Source: an uncultured Saprospiraceae bacterium (GTDB lineage Bacteria; Bacteroidota; Bacteroidia; Chitinophagales; Saprospiraceae). From it: 41,008 nucleotides of DNA. Below, one piece after another: positions 15,382 through 24,356 of the stretch (position 1 is its first letter; every line of letters starts with the position of its first letter). The notes under the pieces are model-generated. The model worked only from the letters and a program-made list of their open reading frames with translations. It was not told the DNA's origin and did no database searches. The DNA lies in contig CALLPK010000079.1 of NCBI GenBank assembly GCA_938015415.1, forward strand, positions 1-41,008, written 5' to 3'. The translations under genes and the position numbers were made by a program.

Positions 15382-18369
15382 ATGAAAAAATTTATACTCC
15401 CCCTTTTCCTGATTTGCTTTTTTAGTATGCAATCAGAAGCACAGGTTTACCTAGATCAATTTGACAACGGATCGGCCGATAATACCGGCATACCACCCGG
15501 TGTTACTTCCGAAGAAGCCAACGGCGAATGGACCCTCGTCCGTGACAATTCAGCCGGAATAGAATGGAATGCTATTTCTTACCAGCCACACGACCAAACT
15601 ACCGGAGTACCAATGAACATTGATATTTCAGAAACTAATAAAATATTCGTTAAAGCCAAAGCTAGTAATATTGGTGCGCAGTTCAGACTGGATGTATTGG
15701 ATGCGGACGGATTTGTCACGAGTCAAAATGCGATTGTAAAAACGCTGCTGAACGATTATGCCGTTTTAGAATTTGATTTTACCGATAAATACGTAGATGC
15801 TGGCTGGGGAGGTACCTCCTGCACTCCTCCGGTACCTGGACAAGGTGATTGTCCGGTAGATCCTACGAATATTTCTCAGCTTCTTTTCTTCATTAATCCG
15901 GGACAGCCAATGAACGGAACGACCGTGATTATGGATTTTATTTCCGTAGGAACCGAACCACTGGAGCCCCCGATGTCTGATGTTTTTCAGGAATTGTTTG
16001 ACGATATTGATTCGACGATCAATTTTGTAACTACGAGCGATGGTTTTACCCAGGAAATCGTTGATTCAAAGTGGATCATTACGGGAGATGGTACCAACGG
16101 CCCTTTCAATCCAATGGGGTATGGTGTACACAATCAAGTGAATTTTACACCTTCCAGTTTTGATTTATCGGCTGGCGACAATAAAGTATACGTTCGGATG
16201 AGATCGAATCTTACTGGAGTATCCGTACGAGTTGACGTAGGAGACAACAATGGTTTTATTTCAACGCAAGGAAGTATCACCAAGGTGATTACCGACGAAT
16301 GGAAAACCTACGAGTACAACTATACGGGCGTATTAACAGATTTAGGCTGGGGAGGAACCCCTTGTACTTCTGAGCCTCCAGGTCAGGGAAACTGCCCCGT
16401 AAATCCAGAAACGATCCAAACGTTTGTCATCTTTATCAACCCGGGAGTAGAAGCTTTTGCCGGACAAGTTGAGATAGAGTATATTTCTGTTGGTATTCCA
16501 CTGGAGCCAATTGATCCAGGTCAGGCCGTTGCAGTATACGATGATCATTTCAATAATGGTGACGGTGCCTTTTTGGTGAGTGACAGTTATCTCGCAGTGG
16601 AAGCTGGAACCGATCTATCTATTACTGGAGACGGGACAGCTACTCCTTTTGCCGCAATTTCCTACGGCCTTCACAATCAGGAAACGCTGGAGCCTGTAGT
16701 ATTAGATGTAACAGGAAATCACAAGATGTTTATCAAGGCAAAATCAAGTCTTGCCAGCGGTACCTTACTGAGGGTTGATTTGATGGACACTCTAGGGTTT
16801 ATCACTTCTGTCCCTTCCTTTACCCGCTCGCTGGATGACAATTACTCATTAATTGAATTGGATTTTGATGGACAATATACCGACCTTGGATTTTCGGACG
16901 CTTGCCCCACCAATGGAATGTCCACTTGCCCGGTAGACCCTACAGCAATTAACAATGTACTGTTTTATATTAATGCAGTAGATGGAGGATTCGAAGGAAC
17001 CGTAATGATTGATTATATTTCTTTCGGCGCGCCGCTGGAAGCAGAAGTGGATACATACGCTGATCAATTTGATGATGACGATCGTTCTAACTGGGGAGAC
17101 ACCGACGGATTTTCGGTAGTAGAAACAGGTAACGAACTTATCTTGACCGGCGATGGAGGTTCTATGGATTTTACGGCTTCAGATTATACATTACACGATC
17201 AGGAAACGCTAGCGCCAATTCTAGTTGACTTGACGCCCAATAATAAAGTATGGATCAAAGCTAAAAGTAGTGTTGACGCTACCAACCTTAGAATAGATGT
17301 TATTGACGATATGGGCTTTGTTACCAACTCTGATGCAAATCTAATGGCCTTATCAACCGAATATCAAATTCTGGAATATGACTTTACGGGGCGCTATGTA
17401 GATGCTGGATTCGGCGGTGCTCCTTGTACCGACCCTCCGTGTCTGGTAGATGCCAGTAAAATTGCTACGATGTTATTTTACGTTGATCCGGGAGCGAGTG
17501 GTTTCGTAGGAACAGTAACGATTGACTGGGTTTCTACCATTGAACCACTGGAAGATCCAAATCCTGAACCCATAGGAATATTAGACTACGCAGATGACTT
17601 TGCTAACGATGATAATTCTTTCCACGGAGATGCAACTGGTCTGGTAAATACTGAAGCAAATAGTATTTTAACAATTACGGGTGACGGAACTGGAAATCCT
17701 TACGGAGCTATTACTTACGAACCACACGACCAGGATATCAACGAAGAAGTCAGACTGAATGTAGAAGGAGGAGACGGAAAAGTATTCATCTTTGCTCGTT
17801 CTTCGGTAGCGGATATTCCGTTCAGAATTGATTTGATTGATTATCAAGGATATACTACCAATTCTTCGGCGCTACAACCCGTATTACCGACCGATTATGG
17901 TTTGGTAGAATATGATTTTACCGGAAGATATCTGGATGCGGGGTTCAGCCCTGACTGTCCTGATGGTACTACTTGCCCGGTAGACGGACAAAGAGTTGAA
18001 TCTATTTTATTTTATCCCAATCCAGATAACGGTGGATTTGCAGGAACGATTGACATTGACTGGATTTCTTTTGGGAGTCCACTAATGGTTTCGGTAGTTG
18101 ATTACGATCAGGCCTCTTCTGCCAAAATCTATCCTATGCCAGCTAAAAACGAAATCGTTTTTGAGATGGGATTATTACAAGGCGGAGAAGTAACCATTGA
18201 AATATTTGATATGTTGGGTCAGAAAACAACTATTCAACACCAGTCTTCACAGGCAGCGGGTACTATGTACCAGTCGATTAACCTGAATCAACTGGGTAGC
18301 GGAATGTACGTATTAACGGCCAAGATCGACGGTAGATTAGTGGCTTCAGAGAAAATTACCAAAGAGTAA
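15382..18369 (+). CDS. Five-module T9SS-secreted protein, probable glycan-binding
   Basis: A 995-aa secreted protein with signal peptide (1-20, ending SEAQ). It is built of five tandem modules of about 170-185 residues, at roughly 22-195, 200-375, 384-555, 558-725 and 735-910. Each module repeats the pattern D.F(D/N)(N/D), ITGDGT, a (P/L/V)H(D/N)Q motif, NKV(F/Y/W)(I/V)(K/R), (R)(V/I/L)DV.D..GF(V/I)(T/S), EYDFTG.Y.D.GF, CPVDP..I, (F/Y)(I/V/P)(N/D)PG...F.GTV.IDWIS. Paired Cys in the C...CPVD loop suggest a disulfide. A T9SS type A C-terminal domain covers about 920-995 (KIYPMPAKNE to SEKITKE). I see no catalytic domain. The beta-sandwich look and locus position suggest a multivalent xylan-binding or scaffold protein; that is inference. 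The family is not known to me by name. Confidence 0.72.
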   Translation: MKKFILPLFLICFFSMQSEAQVYLDQFDNGSADNTGIPPGVTSEEANGEWTLVRDNSAGIEWNAISYQPHDQTTGVPMNIDISETNKIFVKAKASNIGAQFRLDVLDADGFVTSQNAIVKTLLNDYAVLEFDFTDKYVDAGWGGTSCTPPVPGQGDCPVDPTNISQLLFFINPGQPMNGTTVIMDFISVGTEPLEPPMSDVFQELFDDIDSTINFVTTSDGFTQEIVDSKWIITGDGTNGPFNPMGYGVHNQVNFTPSSFDLSAGDNKVYVRMRSNLTGVSVRVDVGDNNGFISTQGSITKVITDEWKTYEYNYTGVLTDLGWGGTPCTSEPPGQGNCPVNPETIQTFVIFINPGVEAFAGQVEIEYISVGIPLEPIDPGQAVAVYDDHFNNGDGAFLVSDSYLAVEAGTDLSITGDGTATPFAAISYGLHNQETLEPVVLDVTGNHKMFIKAKSSLASGTLLRVDLMDTLGFITSVPSFTRSLDDNYSLIELDFDGQYTDLGFSDACPTNGMSTCPVDPTAINNVLFYINAVDGGFEGTVMIDYISFGAPLEAEVDTYADQFDDDDRSNWGDTDGFSVVETGNELILTGDGGSMDFTASDYTLHDQETLAPILVDLTPNNKVWIKAKSSVDATNLRIDVIDDMGFVTNSDANLMALSTEYQILEYDFTGRYVDAGFGGAPCTDPPCLVDASKIATMLFYVDPGASGFVGTVTIDWVSTIEPLEDPNPEPIGILDYADDFANDDNSFHGDATGLVNTEANSILTITGDGTGNPYGAITYEPHDQDINEEVRLNVEGGDGKVFIFARSSVADIPFRIDLIDYQGYTTNSSALQPVLPTDYGLVEYDFTGRYLDAGFSPDCPDGTTCPVDGQRVESILFYPNPDNGGFAGTIDIDWISFGSPLMVSVVDYDQASSAKIYPMPAKNEIVFEMGLLQGGEVTIEIFDMLGQKTTIQHQSSQAAGTMYQSINLNQLGSGMYVLTAKIDGRLVASEKITKE

Positions 18370-18385
18370 TAATTTTTAATTCAAA

Positions 18386-18426
18386 ATGTCTGCCTCGCTC
18401 AATACGAGGCAGGCATTTTCTTTCTT
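18386..18426 (+). terminator. Intrinsic terminator or attenuator before GH10
   Basis: CTGCCTCG (18390-18397) pairs with CGAGGCAG (18405-18412) over a 7-nt loop. The stem extends outward through a T-G pair and ATG/CAT to 18386 and 18416, and is followed by TTTTCTTTCTTTTTT. It lies 17 nt after the five-module gene stop and 38 nt before the GH10 start, so it could lower expression of the xylanase relative to the upstream genes. Confidence 0.65.
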
Positions 18427-18463
18427 TTTTAGAAATATTTATACTGATTTTAAAAATAACAAC

Positions 18464-20575
18464 ATGAGAATATTTATTATCCTTTCGATTTTTCTGTTTG
18501 GTTCACCCATCTTTGCTCAGGATGCTTATCATAGTAATCTAACCGAAATGCTGATGGAAGATTATTCTCTGGAAGTCTCTTCTTTTATTTTTGACAATAC
18601 CGAAATAAATATCAACAATAGTTTTTACATTTTTGGGGGCGCTACCAGAACCACCTTTGAGGTACCCGGAAATGAATTTTCCAGAGTCGTTAGCGTGACT
18701 AACAATACGGTAGGAGATCCATGGGCTGCCGGTTTAGGTATCCGAAATATAAATTCCATCAGTGAGGGTGATATCGTATTATTAACCTTTTGGGGAAAAC
18801 GGACCAGTGCAAATTCTGATCTGCCCATTTTTATAGAACGCACCTCTGATTTTGAAAAAGAATTTTACCAGGCCATCAGTCTGACCGCAGAATGGAAACA
18901 ATATTTTATCGCCATTGAAGCCTCCAATAATTATGCACCTAATGCGCTGACTTTTGGTTTTCATCTGGGTAACACTGCACAAAATTTTCAAGTAGGAGGT
19001 TTTACCGCCCTAAATTTAGGTAATCAATATGAATTGAGTGATGTACCCTTTAGCTTGTCCGCGGATAGCTACGGTGGATCAGAAGACGATGCTCCCTGGC
19101 GCGCAGCAGCTGCCAACCGAATTGAAACTTTGCGAAAAGCAGATATGAGCATAACGGTAACAGATATGAATGATAGTCCGATTACCGATGCTACGATACG
19201 CGTCGAAATGCAGGAACACGAATTTGGTTTTGGCTCGGCAATGGTGATGTGTCGCTTTCCGGGAAATAATTGTTTTAACCAAACTTATATTCAAAAAATA
19301 AGAAATCTGGACGGAGAAGGACACGGATTTAATGCGGCGGTTAATGAAAATGCCCTCAAATGGGATGCATGGGAAGAGGGATGGATTGGTACTCCGGAAG
19401 AAACGGTCAACGGCGTTGAATGGCTAGACAATCAGGGAATTGACTTTCGTGGACATACCCTATTGTGGCCGGGATGGGATAAAATGCCGGACGATATTTT
19501 AGAAAATCAAAATGATCTAACCTATATCAAAAGTAGGATCGACGAACGGTTAGAGAGCATGCTACTCCACCCCGTTTTAAATGAACTAATCAACGAATGG
19601 GATGTAATCAACGAAGTTACTTTTGTACGAGATTTAGAAAATGCTTTTAAGAATACGCCGGGTTACGTTACAGGCAGAGAATTATATCCCGAAATATTTA
19701 ACAAAGTGACCGAACTGGCACCCAACAAGATCAACTACTTAAACGATTATGCCGTATTTACCGGAGGTGCTAATGCAAGTACGATCAACCGTTATAAAGA
19801 ATTTATTCAGGAAGTAATAGACAGTGGCACCAAGTTGGACGGGATCGGATTTCAGGCACATATTGGTGCCAGTCCCGTTTCTATTTTGAAAGTAAAAGAA
19901 ATGCTCGACGATTTTCAAACCAGCTTTGGTAAGCGGATGAAAATTACGGAATACGATATTGATCCAAACGTTTCATCGGAAACGCAGGCAAAATATTTAA
20001 ACGATTTTCTGACCATGATTTTTAGCCACGACGGAATTGATGCTTTTATTATGTGGGGATTCTGGGACGGCAATCATTGGAAAAATAATGCGCCCATGTT
20101 TGATCTTAACTGGAATCTCAAACCTTCCGGAGAAGCATTCAACAATCTGGTTTTTGACGAATGGTGGACCAACGAAACCAAGACGACAAACACCGATGGT
20201 CTCAGCACATTCCGCCCCTTCAAAGGACAACATAAAATTTTTATCGACTATAACGGCGTAACGCAGGAAGTCGATGCCAACATCACCAGCGATACGACGC
20301 TTACTATTGTTTTTGGAGTTACCGCCACTGAAGAACCCGAGGTTACCCTGGTGAAAATTATACCTAATCCAACTCAGGAATTTATTCAAATAACCCTACC
20401 TGAAGAACTAGCCTACGTAGATATTGACATTTTAGATATCACCGGAAAAGTAAGCCAACGATTTGAGCAAGTATCAAGCGGTAGTAATTTAGACATTGAT
20501 TTGAACAGTGGCGTTTATATGGTTCGGGTGCAATCTTTGGACCAGACGGATTACCGGAAATTGGTGGTGCAGTAA
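18464..20575 (+). CDS. GH10 endo-beta-1,4-xylanase, T9SS-secreted
   Basis: A 703-aa enzyme that hydrolyses internal beta-1,4 linkages of xylan, exported and anchored by T9SS. The signal peptide is residues 1-18 (ending IFAQ). An N-terminal beta-sandwich at about 25-185 (FEVPGNEFSRVV, ISEGDIVLLTFWGKR) resembles CBM4/9/22-type modules. The GH10 barrel covers about 200-580: FRGHTLLWPGW, the acid/base Glu384 in WDVINEV and the nucleophile Glu496 in KITEYD are all present, as is WGFWDGNHW. A linker precedes the C-terminal sorting domain at about 630-703 (IIPNPTQEF, ending DYRKLVVQ). I start at 18464 (MRIFIIL) because an in-frame ATG at 18386 lies inside the upstream hairpin and would bury the signal peptide. 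It is the only clear xylanase in the locus. Confidence 0.93.
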   Translation: MRIFIILSIFLFGSPIFAQDAYHSNLTEMLMEDYSLEVSSFIFDNTEININNSFYIFGGATRTTFEVPGNEFSRVVSVTNNTVGDPWAAGLGIRNINSISEGDIVLLTFWGKRTSANSDLPIFIERTSDFEKEFYQAISLTAEWKQYFIAIEASNNYAPNALTFGFHLGNTAQNFQVGGFTALNLGNQYELSDVPFSLSADSYGGSEDDAPWRAAAANRIETLRKADMSITVTDMNDSPITDATIRVEMQEHEFGFGSAMVMCRFPGNNCFNQTYIQKIRNLDGEGHGFNAAVNENALKWDAWEEGWIGTPEETVNGVEWLDNQGIDFRGHTLLWPGWDKMPDDILENQNDLTYIKSRIDERLESMLLHPVLNELINEWDVINEVTFVRDLENAFKNTPGYVTGRELYPEIFNKVTELAPNKINYLNDYAVFTGGANASTINRYKEFIQEVIDSGTKLDGIGFQAHIGASPVSILKVKEMLDDFQTSFGKRMKITEYDIDPNVSSETQAKYLNDFLTMIFSHDGIDAFIMWGFWDGNHWKNNAPMFDLNWNLKPSGEAFNNLVFDEWWTNETKTTNTDGLSTFRPFKGQHKIFIDYNGVTQEVDANITSDTTLTIVFGVTATEEPEVTLVKIIPNPTQEFIQITLPEELAYVDIDILDITGKVSQRFEQVSSGSNLDIDLNSGVYMVRVQSLDQTDYRKLVVQ

Positions 20576-20584
20576 GATCATCAC

Positions 20585-20707
20585 CATACCATAAAGCGTA
20601 TGGTTAGAAATAAAACAAAGAACTTTATTTTTGATTATGGCTTCGCACAGGATGGGTGCGAAGCCATTTTTTTGTTCAAAATCATTGATCTTTACGCATA
20701 CCATAAA
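20585..20707. repeat. 11-bp direct repeat flanking the terminator
   Basis: CATACCATAAA occurs at 20585-20595 and again at 20697-20707, 112 bp apart, enclosing the terminator hairpin. The first copy also starts a short ACCATA...TATGGT hairpin. The layout resembles a target duplication around a small insert, but no known element is seen. Confidence 0.3.
20637..20673 (+). terminator. Strong intrinsic terminator of the xylan locus
   Basis: ATGGCTTCGCAC (20637-20648) and GTGCGAAGCCAT (20656-20667) form a perfect 12-bp stem with a 7-nt loop, followed by seven T at 20667-20673. On the minus strand the stem is followed by AATCAAAAA, so it terminates the + strand only. Confidence 0.85.
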
Positions 20708-20766
20708 TGAGTAGAAGCCTTTAACGAAGCATCCAAAAATCTTTATTCCTCCGATTATTATCCCTT

Positions 20767-21597
20767 CTACCGAATCTCCTTCAACGGAATAAAGTCCATA
20801 TCCGTAAAATCCTGATTTTCACCCGCCATCGCCCAGATGAAGGAGTAACTTGCCGTTCCTGAGCCCGCGTGGATCGACCAGGGAGGAGAAATAATTGCCT
20901 GGTTATTCTGGACCCAAAGGTGTCTTGTTTCCTGGGCTTTCCCCATAAAGTGCATTACTCCCTGATCTTTAGGTACATCAAAATAACAATATACTTCGCT
21001 TCTACGGTCGTGCGTGTGTGCGGGCATGGTATTCCAGACGCTTCCATCTTTTAACACGGTCAGTCCCATGACTACCTGGCAACTTTCGATTCCCTCGGGA
21101 TGAATGTATTTGTAGATCGTCCGGTGATTGGAAGTTTCACTGGCTCCCAGCGTAAAGGGCAATGCTTTTTCTTTGGTGTATAAAGTGCTGGGAAATTCTT
21201 TGTGAGCAGGTGCCGAGAATAAAAAGAATTCTGCGGGCTTTGTTTTGGAAGTAGATTTAAAGCTGACCTTTTTGGTATTTTTACTCAAATAAAGACAGCT
21301 CAATTTATCCATCTTATAAGTTTTCTTATCCGCTACGATACTTCCTTTCCCTCCGATATTAATGATTCCGACTTCTCTTCTTTCGAGAAAATATTTACTC
21401 TTTAACGCATCATAATTGGGTAAATTGATGGCCTTGGTCGTCGGGATAATTCCCCCCATGACCATTCGATCGTAATGACTGTAGACAAAATTTGCCTTTC
21501 CTTTTTTGAAAATACTTTCTACCAAAAAGTTACTGCGCAATTCTTGGGTATTCATCCGTTCTACTTCGTTGGGACTTGATTCATATCTTTCTTCCAT
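20767..21597 (-). CDS. kduI: 5-dehydro-4-deoxy-D-glucuronate isomerase
   Basis: A 276-aa cytoplasmic cupin enzyme that isomerises 5-keto-4-deoxyuronate (from unsaturated uronates released by lyases and GH88) to 3-deoxy-D-glycero-2,5-hexodiulosonate. Length fits the family (about 278). The zinc site is visible in MPAHTHDRRSEVYCYF (two His and a Glu), with a further His in the SIHAGSGTASYSFIWAM segment. Other hallmarks are MVMGGIIPT, GIINIGGKGSI and the closing NQDFTDMDFIP. It is the last gene of the minus-strand uronate cluster, 92 nt after kduD. It confirms that the pathway handles unsaturated uronates and not only glucuronate. Confidence 0.95.
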   Translation of the reverse strand: MEERYESSPNEVERMNTQELRSNFLVESIFKKGKANFVYSHYDRMVMGGIIPTTKAINLPNYDALKSKYFLERREVGIINIGGKGSIVADKKTYKMDKLSCLYLSKNTKKVSFKSTSKTKPAEFFLFSAPAHKEFPSTLYTKEKALPFTLGASETSNHRTIYKYIHPEGIESCQVVMGLTVLKDGSVWNTMPAHTHDRRSEVYCYFDVPKDQGVMHFMGKAQETRHLWVQNNQAIISPPWSIHAGSGTASYSFIWAMAGENQDFTDMDFIPLKEIR

Positions 21598-21659
21598 GTT
21601 TCTTTTTTTATTCCCGATTGGGAGTTAGTTTATAAAAAATTGTTGAGTGTTAAAATATT

Positions 21660-21669
21660 GAAGCGCTTC
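21660..21669. promoter_or_regulatory. Palindrome GAAGCGCTTC upstream of kduI
   Basis: A perfect 10-bp palindrome with a central GCGC, the shape bound by LacI/GalR-family regulators. It lies in the 92-bp gap between kduD and kduI, 62 bp upstream of the kduI ATG. No LacI gene is in the window, so the site is tentative. Confidence 0.3.
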
Positions 21670-21689
21670 GCTTGTTGAGTTGAAAATAA

Positions 21690-22460
21690 TTACCGGCCCA
21701 TCCAACCGCCATCGACCACCAGTATTTCTCCGCTTACGTAGTTGGAAGCATCGGACGCTAAAAATACGGCGGGTCCTTTAAAGTCACTCGGCGTCCCCCA
21801 CCGGTCGGTTGGGATTCTGGCCAGGATCGCTTGATTTCTTTCCGGGTTGTCTTGCAAGGCTTGCGTATTATCGGTGGCGATATAACCGGGAGCAATAGCA
21901 TTGACACAAACGCCTTTGCCTGCCCATTCGTTGGACAGTGCTTTTACCAGACTACCGATCGCACCTTTGCTGGCCGCGTAGCCGGGTACGGTAATTCCTC
22001 CCTGAAAAGTAAGTAGCGATGCGGTAAAAATAATTTTACCCTTACCTCTTTCCAGCATTTTTTTCCCAAATGCTCTGGCCAGAACAAATTGGGAATTTAA
22101 ATTTACTTCAATGACGTGGTCCCAGTATTCGTCAGAATGTTCTGCTGCCGGTGCTCTTTTAATGGTTCCGGCATTATTAATCAAAATGTCAATTGGCTTT
22201 TCGTTATTTTCAACATTTTTAATAAAAGAATAAACCGATGCCCTATCCGAAAAATCTGCCTGGTACGCTTTAAATTTCCGTCCGAGTGCCACCACTTCTT
22301 TTTCAATTTCACTACCCGCCAATTTTATGGTCGCAGAAACACCAATGACATCCGCACCAGCCTCAGCCATGGCGAGTGCCATTCCTTTACCAATTCCACG
22401 ATTACACCCGGTAACGAGTGCGGTCTTTCCGGTAAGATCAAATGATTTTAGAATACTCAT
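21690..22460 (-). CDS. kduD: 2-deoxy-D-gluconate 3-dehydrogenase / KduD
   Basis: A 256-aa short-chain dehydrogenase that reduces 3-deoxy-hexodiulosonate (the KduI product) to 2-keto-3-deoxygluconate. The NAD(P)-binding motif is TGCNRGIGKGMA, with NNAGTIKR. The catalytic Ser is in FTASLLTFQGG and the Tyr/Lys pair in VPGYAASKGAI. Specific KduD traits are FDLTGKTALVTGCNRGIG at the start, RAPAAEHSDEYWD, and the C-terminal IPTDRWGTPSDFKGPAVFLAS...VDGGWMGR. It lies 36 nt after the TRAP permease and 92 nt before kduI. The adjacent kduI and the residues above separate it from FabG-type paralogs. Confidence 0.93.
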   Translation of the reverse strand: MSILKSFDLTGKTALVTGCNRGIGKGMALAMAEAGADVIGVSATIKLAGSEIEKEVVALGRKFKAYQADFSDRASVYSFIKNVENNEKPIDILINNAGTIKRAPAAEHSDEYWDHVIEVNLNSQFVLARAFGKKMLERGKGKIIFTASLLTFQGGITVPGYAASKGAIGSLVKALSNEWAGKGVCVNAIAPGYIATDNTQALQDNPERNQAILARIPTDRWGTPSDFKGPAVFLASDASNYVSGEILVVDGGWMGR

Positions 22461-22496
22461 TAATTTATTTTTAGAATTTTAATTTTATCGTAAGTC

Positions 22497-23801
22497 CTAT
22501 AACCCAAAAAGGCTTGGCAACCATAACGAAATATCTTCAAAAAAAGTAACCGTAAAAAGTACGATGACCATGGCCGCCAGAAAAGGCAGTAAAGGTTTAA
22601 TCACTTTGGTCACAGAAATTTTGGCGACGCCCGCTCCGACAAATAAAATAGTTCCTACCGGTGGCGTACACAATCCAATGCAAAGATTTAATACCATGAT
22701 GATTCCAAAATGCACGGGGTCCATTCCCAGAGAAGTTACTACGGGTAAAAATATGGGCGTAAAAATAAGGATGGCCGGCGTCATATCCATAAAGGTACCA
22801 ACGACTAGCAACGTAAGATTGATAATCAAAAAAATCAGGATCGGGCTACTGACCGTTTCCAGTAAAAATCCCGTCATCAATTGCGGAATACTTTCAAAAG
22901 AAAAGAGCCACGACATCGCCATTGACGTACAAATCAAAAACATGACGATCGCCGTAGTTTTGGCACTATTCAACAGGATACTCGGCAAATCTTTGGCAGC
23001 AATAGTTTTATAACTAAATCCTAAAACCAATGCGTACAAAACCGCTACGGCCGCAGCTTCTGTAGCCGTAAAAATCCCTTGCACAATTCCTCCAACAATA
23101 ATCACCAGCATTAATAAACTGAAAAATGCGCTGCGAAAATCTACCCATAACTGAGCAAGCTGAATTCGTTCTCCGGCCTTAAACTTCCTTTTTCTGGCAG
23201 TTAACGCCGCCACAATCATCAGGGCTACCCCCACTAAAAGTCCGGGCAAATAACCGGCTACAAAAAGCGCCGCAACCGAGGCAGCCCCACCACTGGCCAG
23301 GGCATATACGATCAAGACATTGCTGGGTGGAATTAATAATCCGGTCGTAGAAGCGGTGATGTTAATGGCGGCGCTGAAGGGACGGGGATAACCCTGATCT
23401 TCCATCCGCTCGGTCATCACACTCCCGATGGCCGATGCAGCGGCGACCGCCGAACCAGAGATCGCACCGAAAAGCATAGCCGCCAGAATATTAACGTACC
23501 CCAAACCTCCGGGCAAACTACCGACCATCGACTTGGCAAAATTAATGAGTCGATTGGCAATACCTCCCCGGTTCATCAACTCTCCGGCCAGGACAAAAAA
23601 CGGAATGGCCAACAAGGCAAAACTATCAATTCCGGTGGTCATTCTTTGCGCTACCGTGGTAATAGCTGGTACCGCTGCTATATTCAGTAAAATAGTGATG
23701 GTGGTAGAAATACCAATACTATAAGCCACTGGAACTCCGTAAGCCAATAGTGCAAAAAAGCTGATAAATAAAAGGAGTATGCTAATTAATTCGATGGACA
23801 T
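22497..23801 (-). CDS. dctM: TRAP transporter large permease (DctM)
   Basis: A 434-aa inner-membrane protein with about twelve hydrophobic segments, the transport subunit of a tripartite ATP-independent periplasmic (TRAP) carrier that uses a sodium gradient. Signature stretches are IPFFVLAGELMNRGGIANRL, GALFGAISGSAVAAASAIG (here LFGAISGSAVAAASAIGSVM) and LIPPSNVLIVYA. Also present are MDMTPAILIFTPIFLPVVTSLGMDPVHFGI and LCIGLCTPPVGTILFV. Family length is about 425-435. Context (UxaC, UxuA, KduI, KduD) points to uronate uptake. The gene follows dctQ after 64 nt, a longer gap than elsewhere in the cluster. Confidence 0.93.
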   Translation of the reverse strand: MSIELISILLLFISFFALLAYGVPVAYSIGISTTITILLNIAAVPAITTVAQRMTTGIDSFALLAIPFFVLAGELMNRGGIANRLINFAKSMVGSLPGGLGYVNILAAMLFGAISGSAVAAASAIGSVMTERMEDQGYPRPFSAAINITASTTGLLIPPSNVLIVYALASGGAASVAALFVAGYLPGLLVGVALMIVAALTARKRKFKAGERIQLAQLWVDFRSAFFSLLMLVIIVGGIVQGIFTATEAAAVAVLYALVLGFSYKTIAAKDLPSILLNSAKTTAIVMFLICTSMAMSWLFSFESIPQLMTGFLLETVSSPILIFLIINLTLLVVGTFMDMTPAILIFTPIFLPVVTSLGMDPVHFGIIMVLNLCIGLCTPPVGTILFVGAGVAKISVTKVIKPLLPFLAAMVIVLFTVTFFEDISLWLPSLFGL

Positions 23802-23865
23802 ATACTGGCGTTTAAGATTTTCATTTACTCTTTGGAGACAATTTTATTTTCATCAATTAAACACG

Positions 23866-24348
23866 CTACTGTTCGGCTGATGGCTGATTATAAAATGACA
23901 GATTGTAAACCGAATAGAACATAATTAATAAACCACTAACTGGAACAATTGCGTAAACGTAGCCCAGGGAAATGTGCATGGCGGGAGATATTTGTCCCAG
24001 ATACAAGGTGGTATAAACCAGATTTCCTCCTCCAATTACCATCACCACCAAAGCAAAAACAAACATCATCATCTCAATGATTTTTTTTCGTTTCGCCAAT
24101 TTTTCGGAACTTAACTTTTGTAATAAATAATCCATAGACAGGTGATCCCGCTGACCGTTCAGATAGGCGGCGCCAAGAATGGACAGCCAGATCAATGCAA
24201 ATCTTGCAAACTCTTCAGTAAATGAAAAGGATTGATTTAAAACATACCGACCAAATACCTGCCATAAGACATCCAGTACCAGCAGGGCGAAAATAGCCAC
24301 CAGCACAAATTCAATGATGCGATTAATAGTTTGATATAATTTTTCCAT
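23866..24348 (-). CDS. dctQ: TRAP transporter small permease (DctQ)
   Basis: A 160-aa inner-membrane protein with four predicted spans (about 10-32, 45-65, 90-110, 130-150). DctQ hallmarks are VLWQVFGRYVLNQSFSFTEEFARFALIWLSILGAA, with the conserved Gly-Arg-Tyr, Glu-Glu-Arg and LIWLS motifs, and YLNGQRDHLSMD after it. Length is typical (about 160-190). It partners DctM and the DctP receptor on either side; the DctP gene ends 8 nt upstream. Confidence 0.9.
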   Translation of the reverse strand: MEKLYQTINRIIEFVLVAIFALLVLDVLWQVFGRYVLNQSFSFTEEFARFALIWLSILGAAYLNGQRDHLSMDYLLQKLSSEKLAKRKKIIEMMMFVFALVVMVIGGGNLVYTTLYLGQISPAMHISLGYVYAIVPVSGLLIMFYSVYNLSFYNQPSAEQ

Positions 24349-24356
24349 ATTAGACT

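Noticed and set aside
18386-18463. Upstream ATG for the GH10 gene
   Set aside because: It lies inside a terminator hairpin and would add 26 residues before an otherwise good signal peptide.
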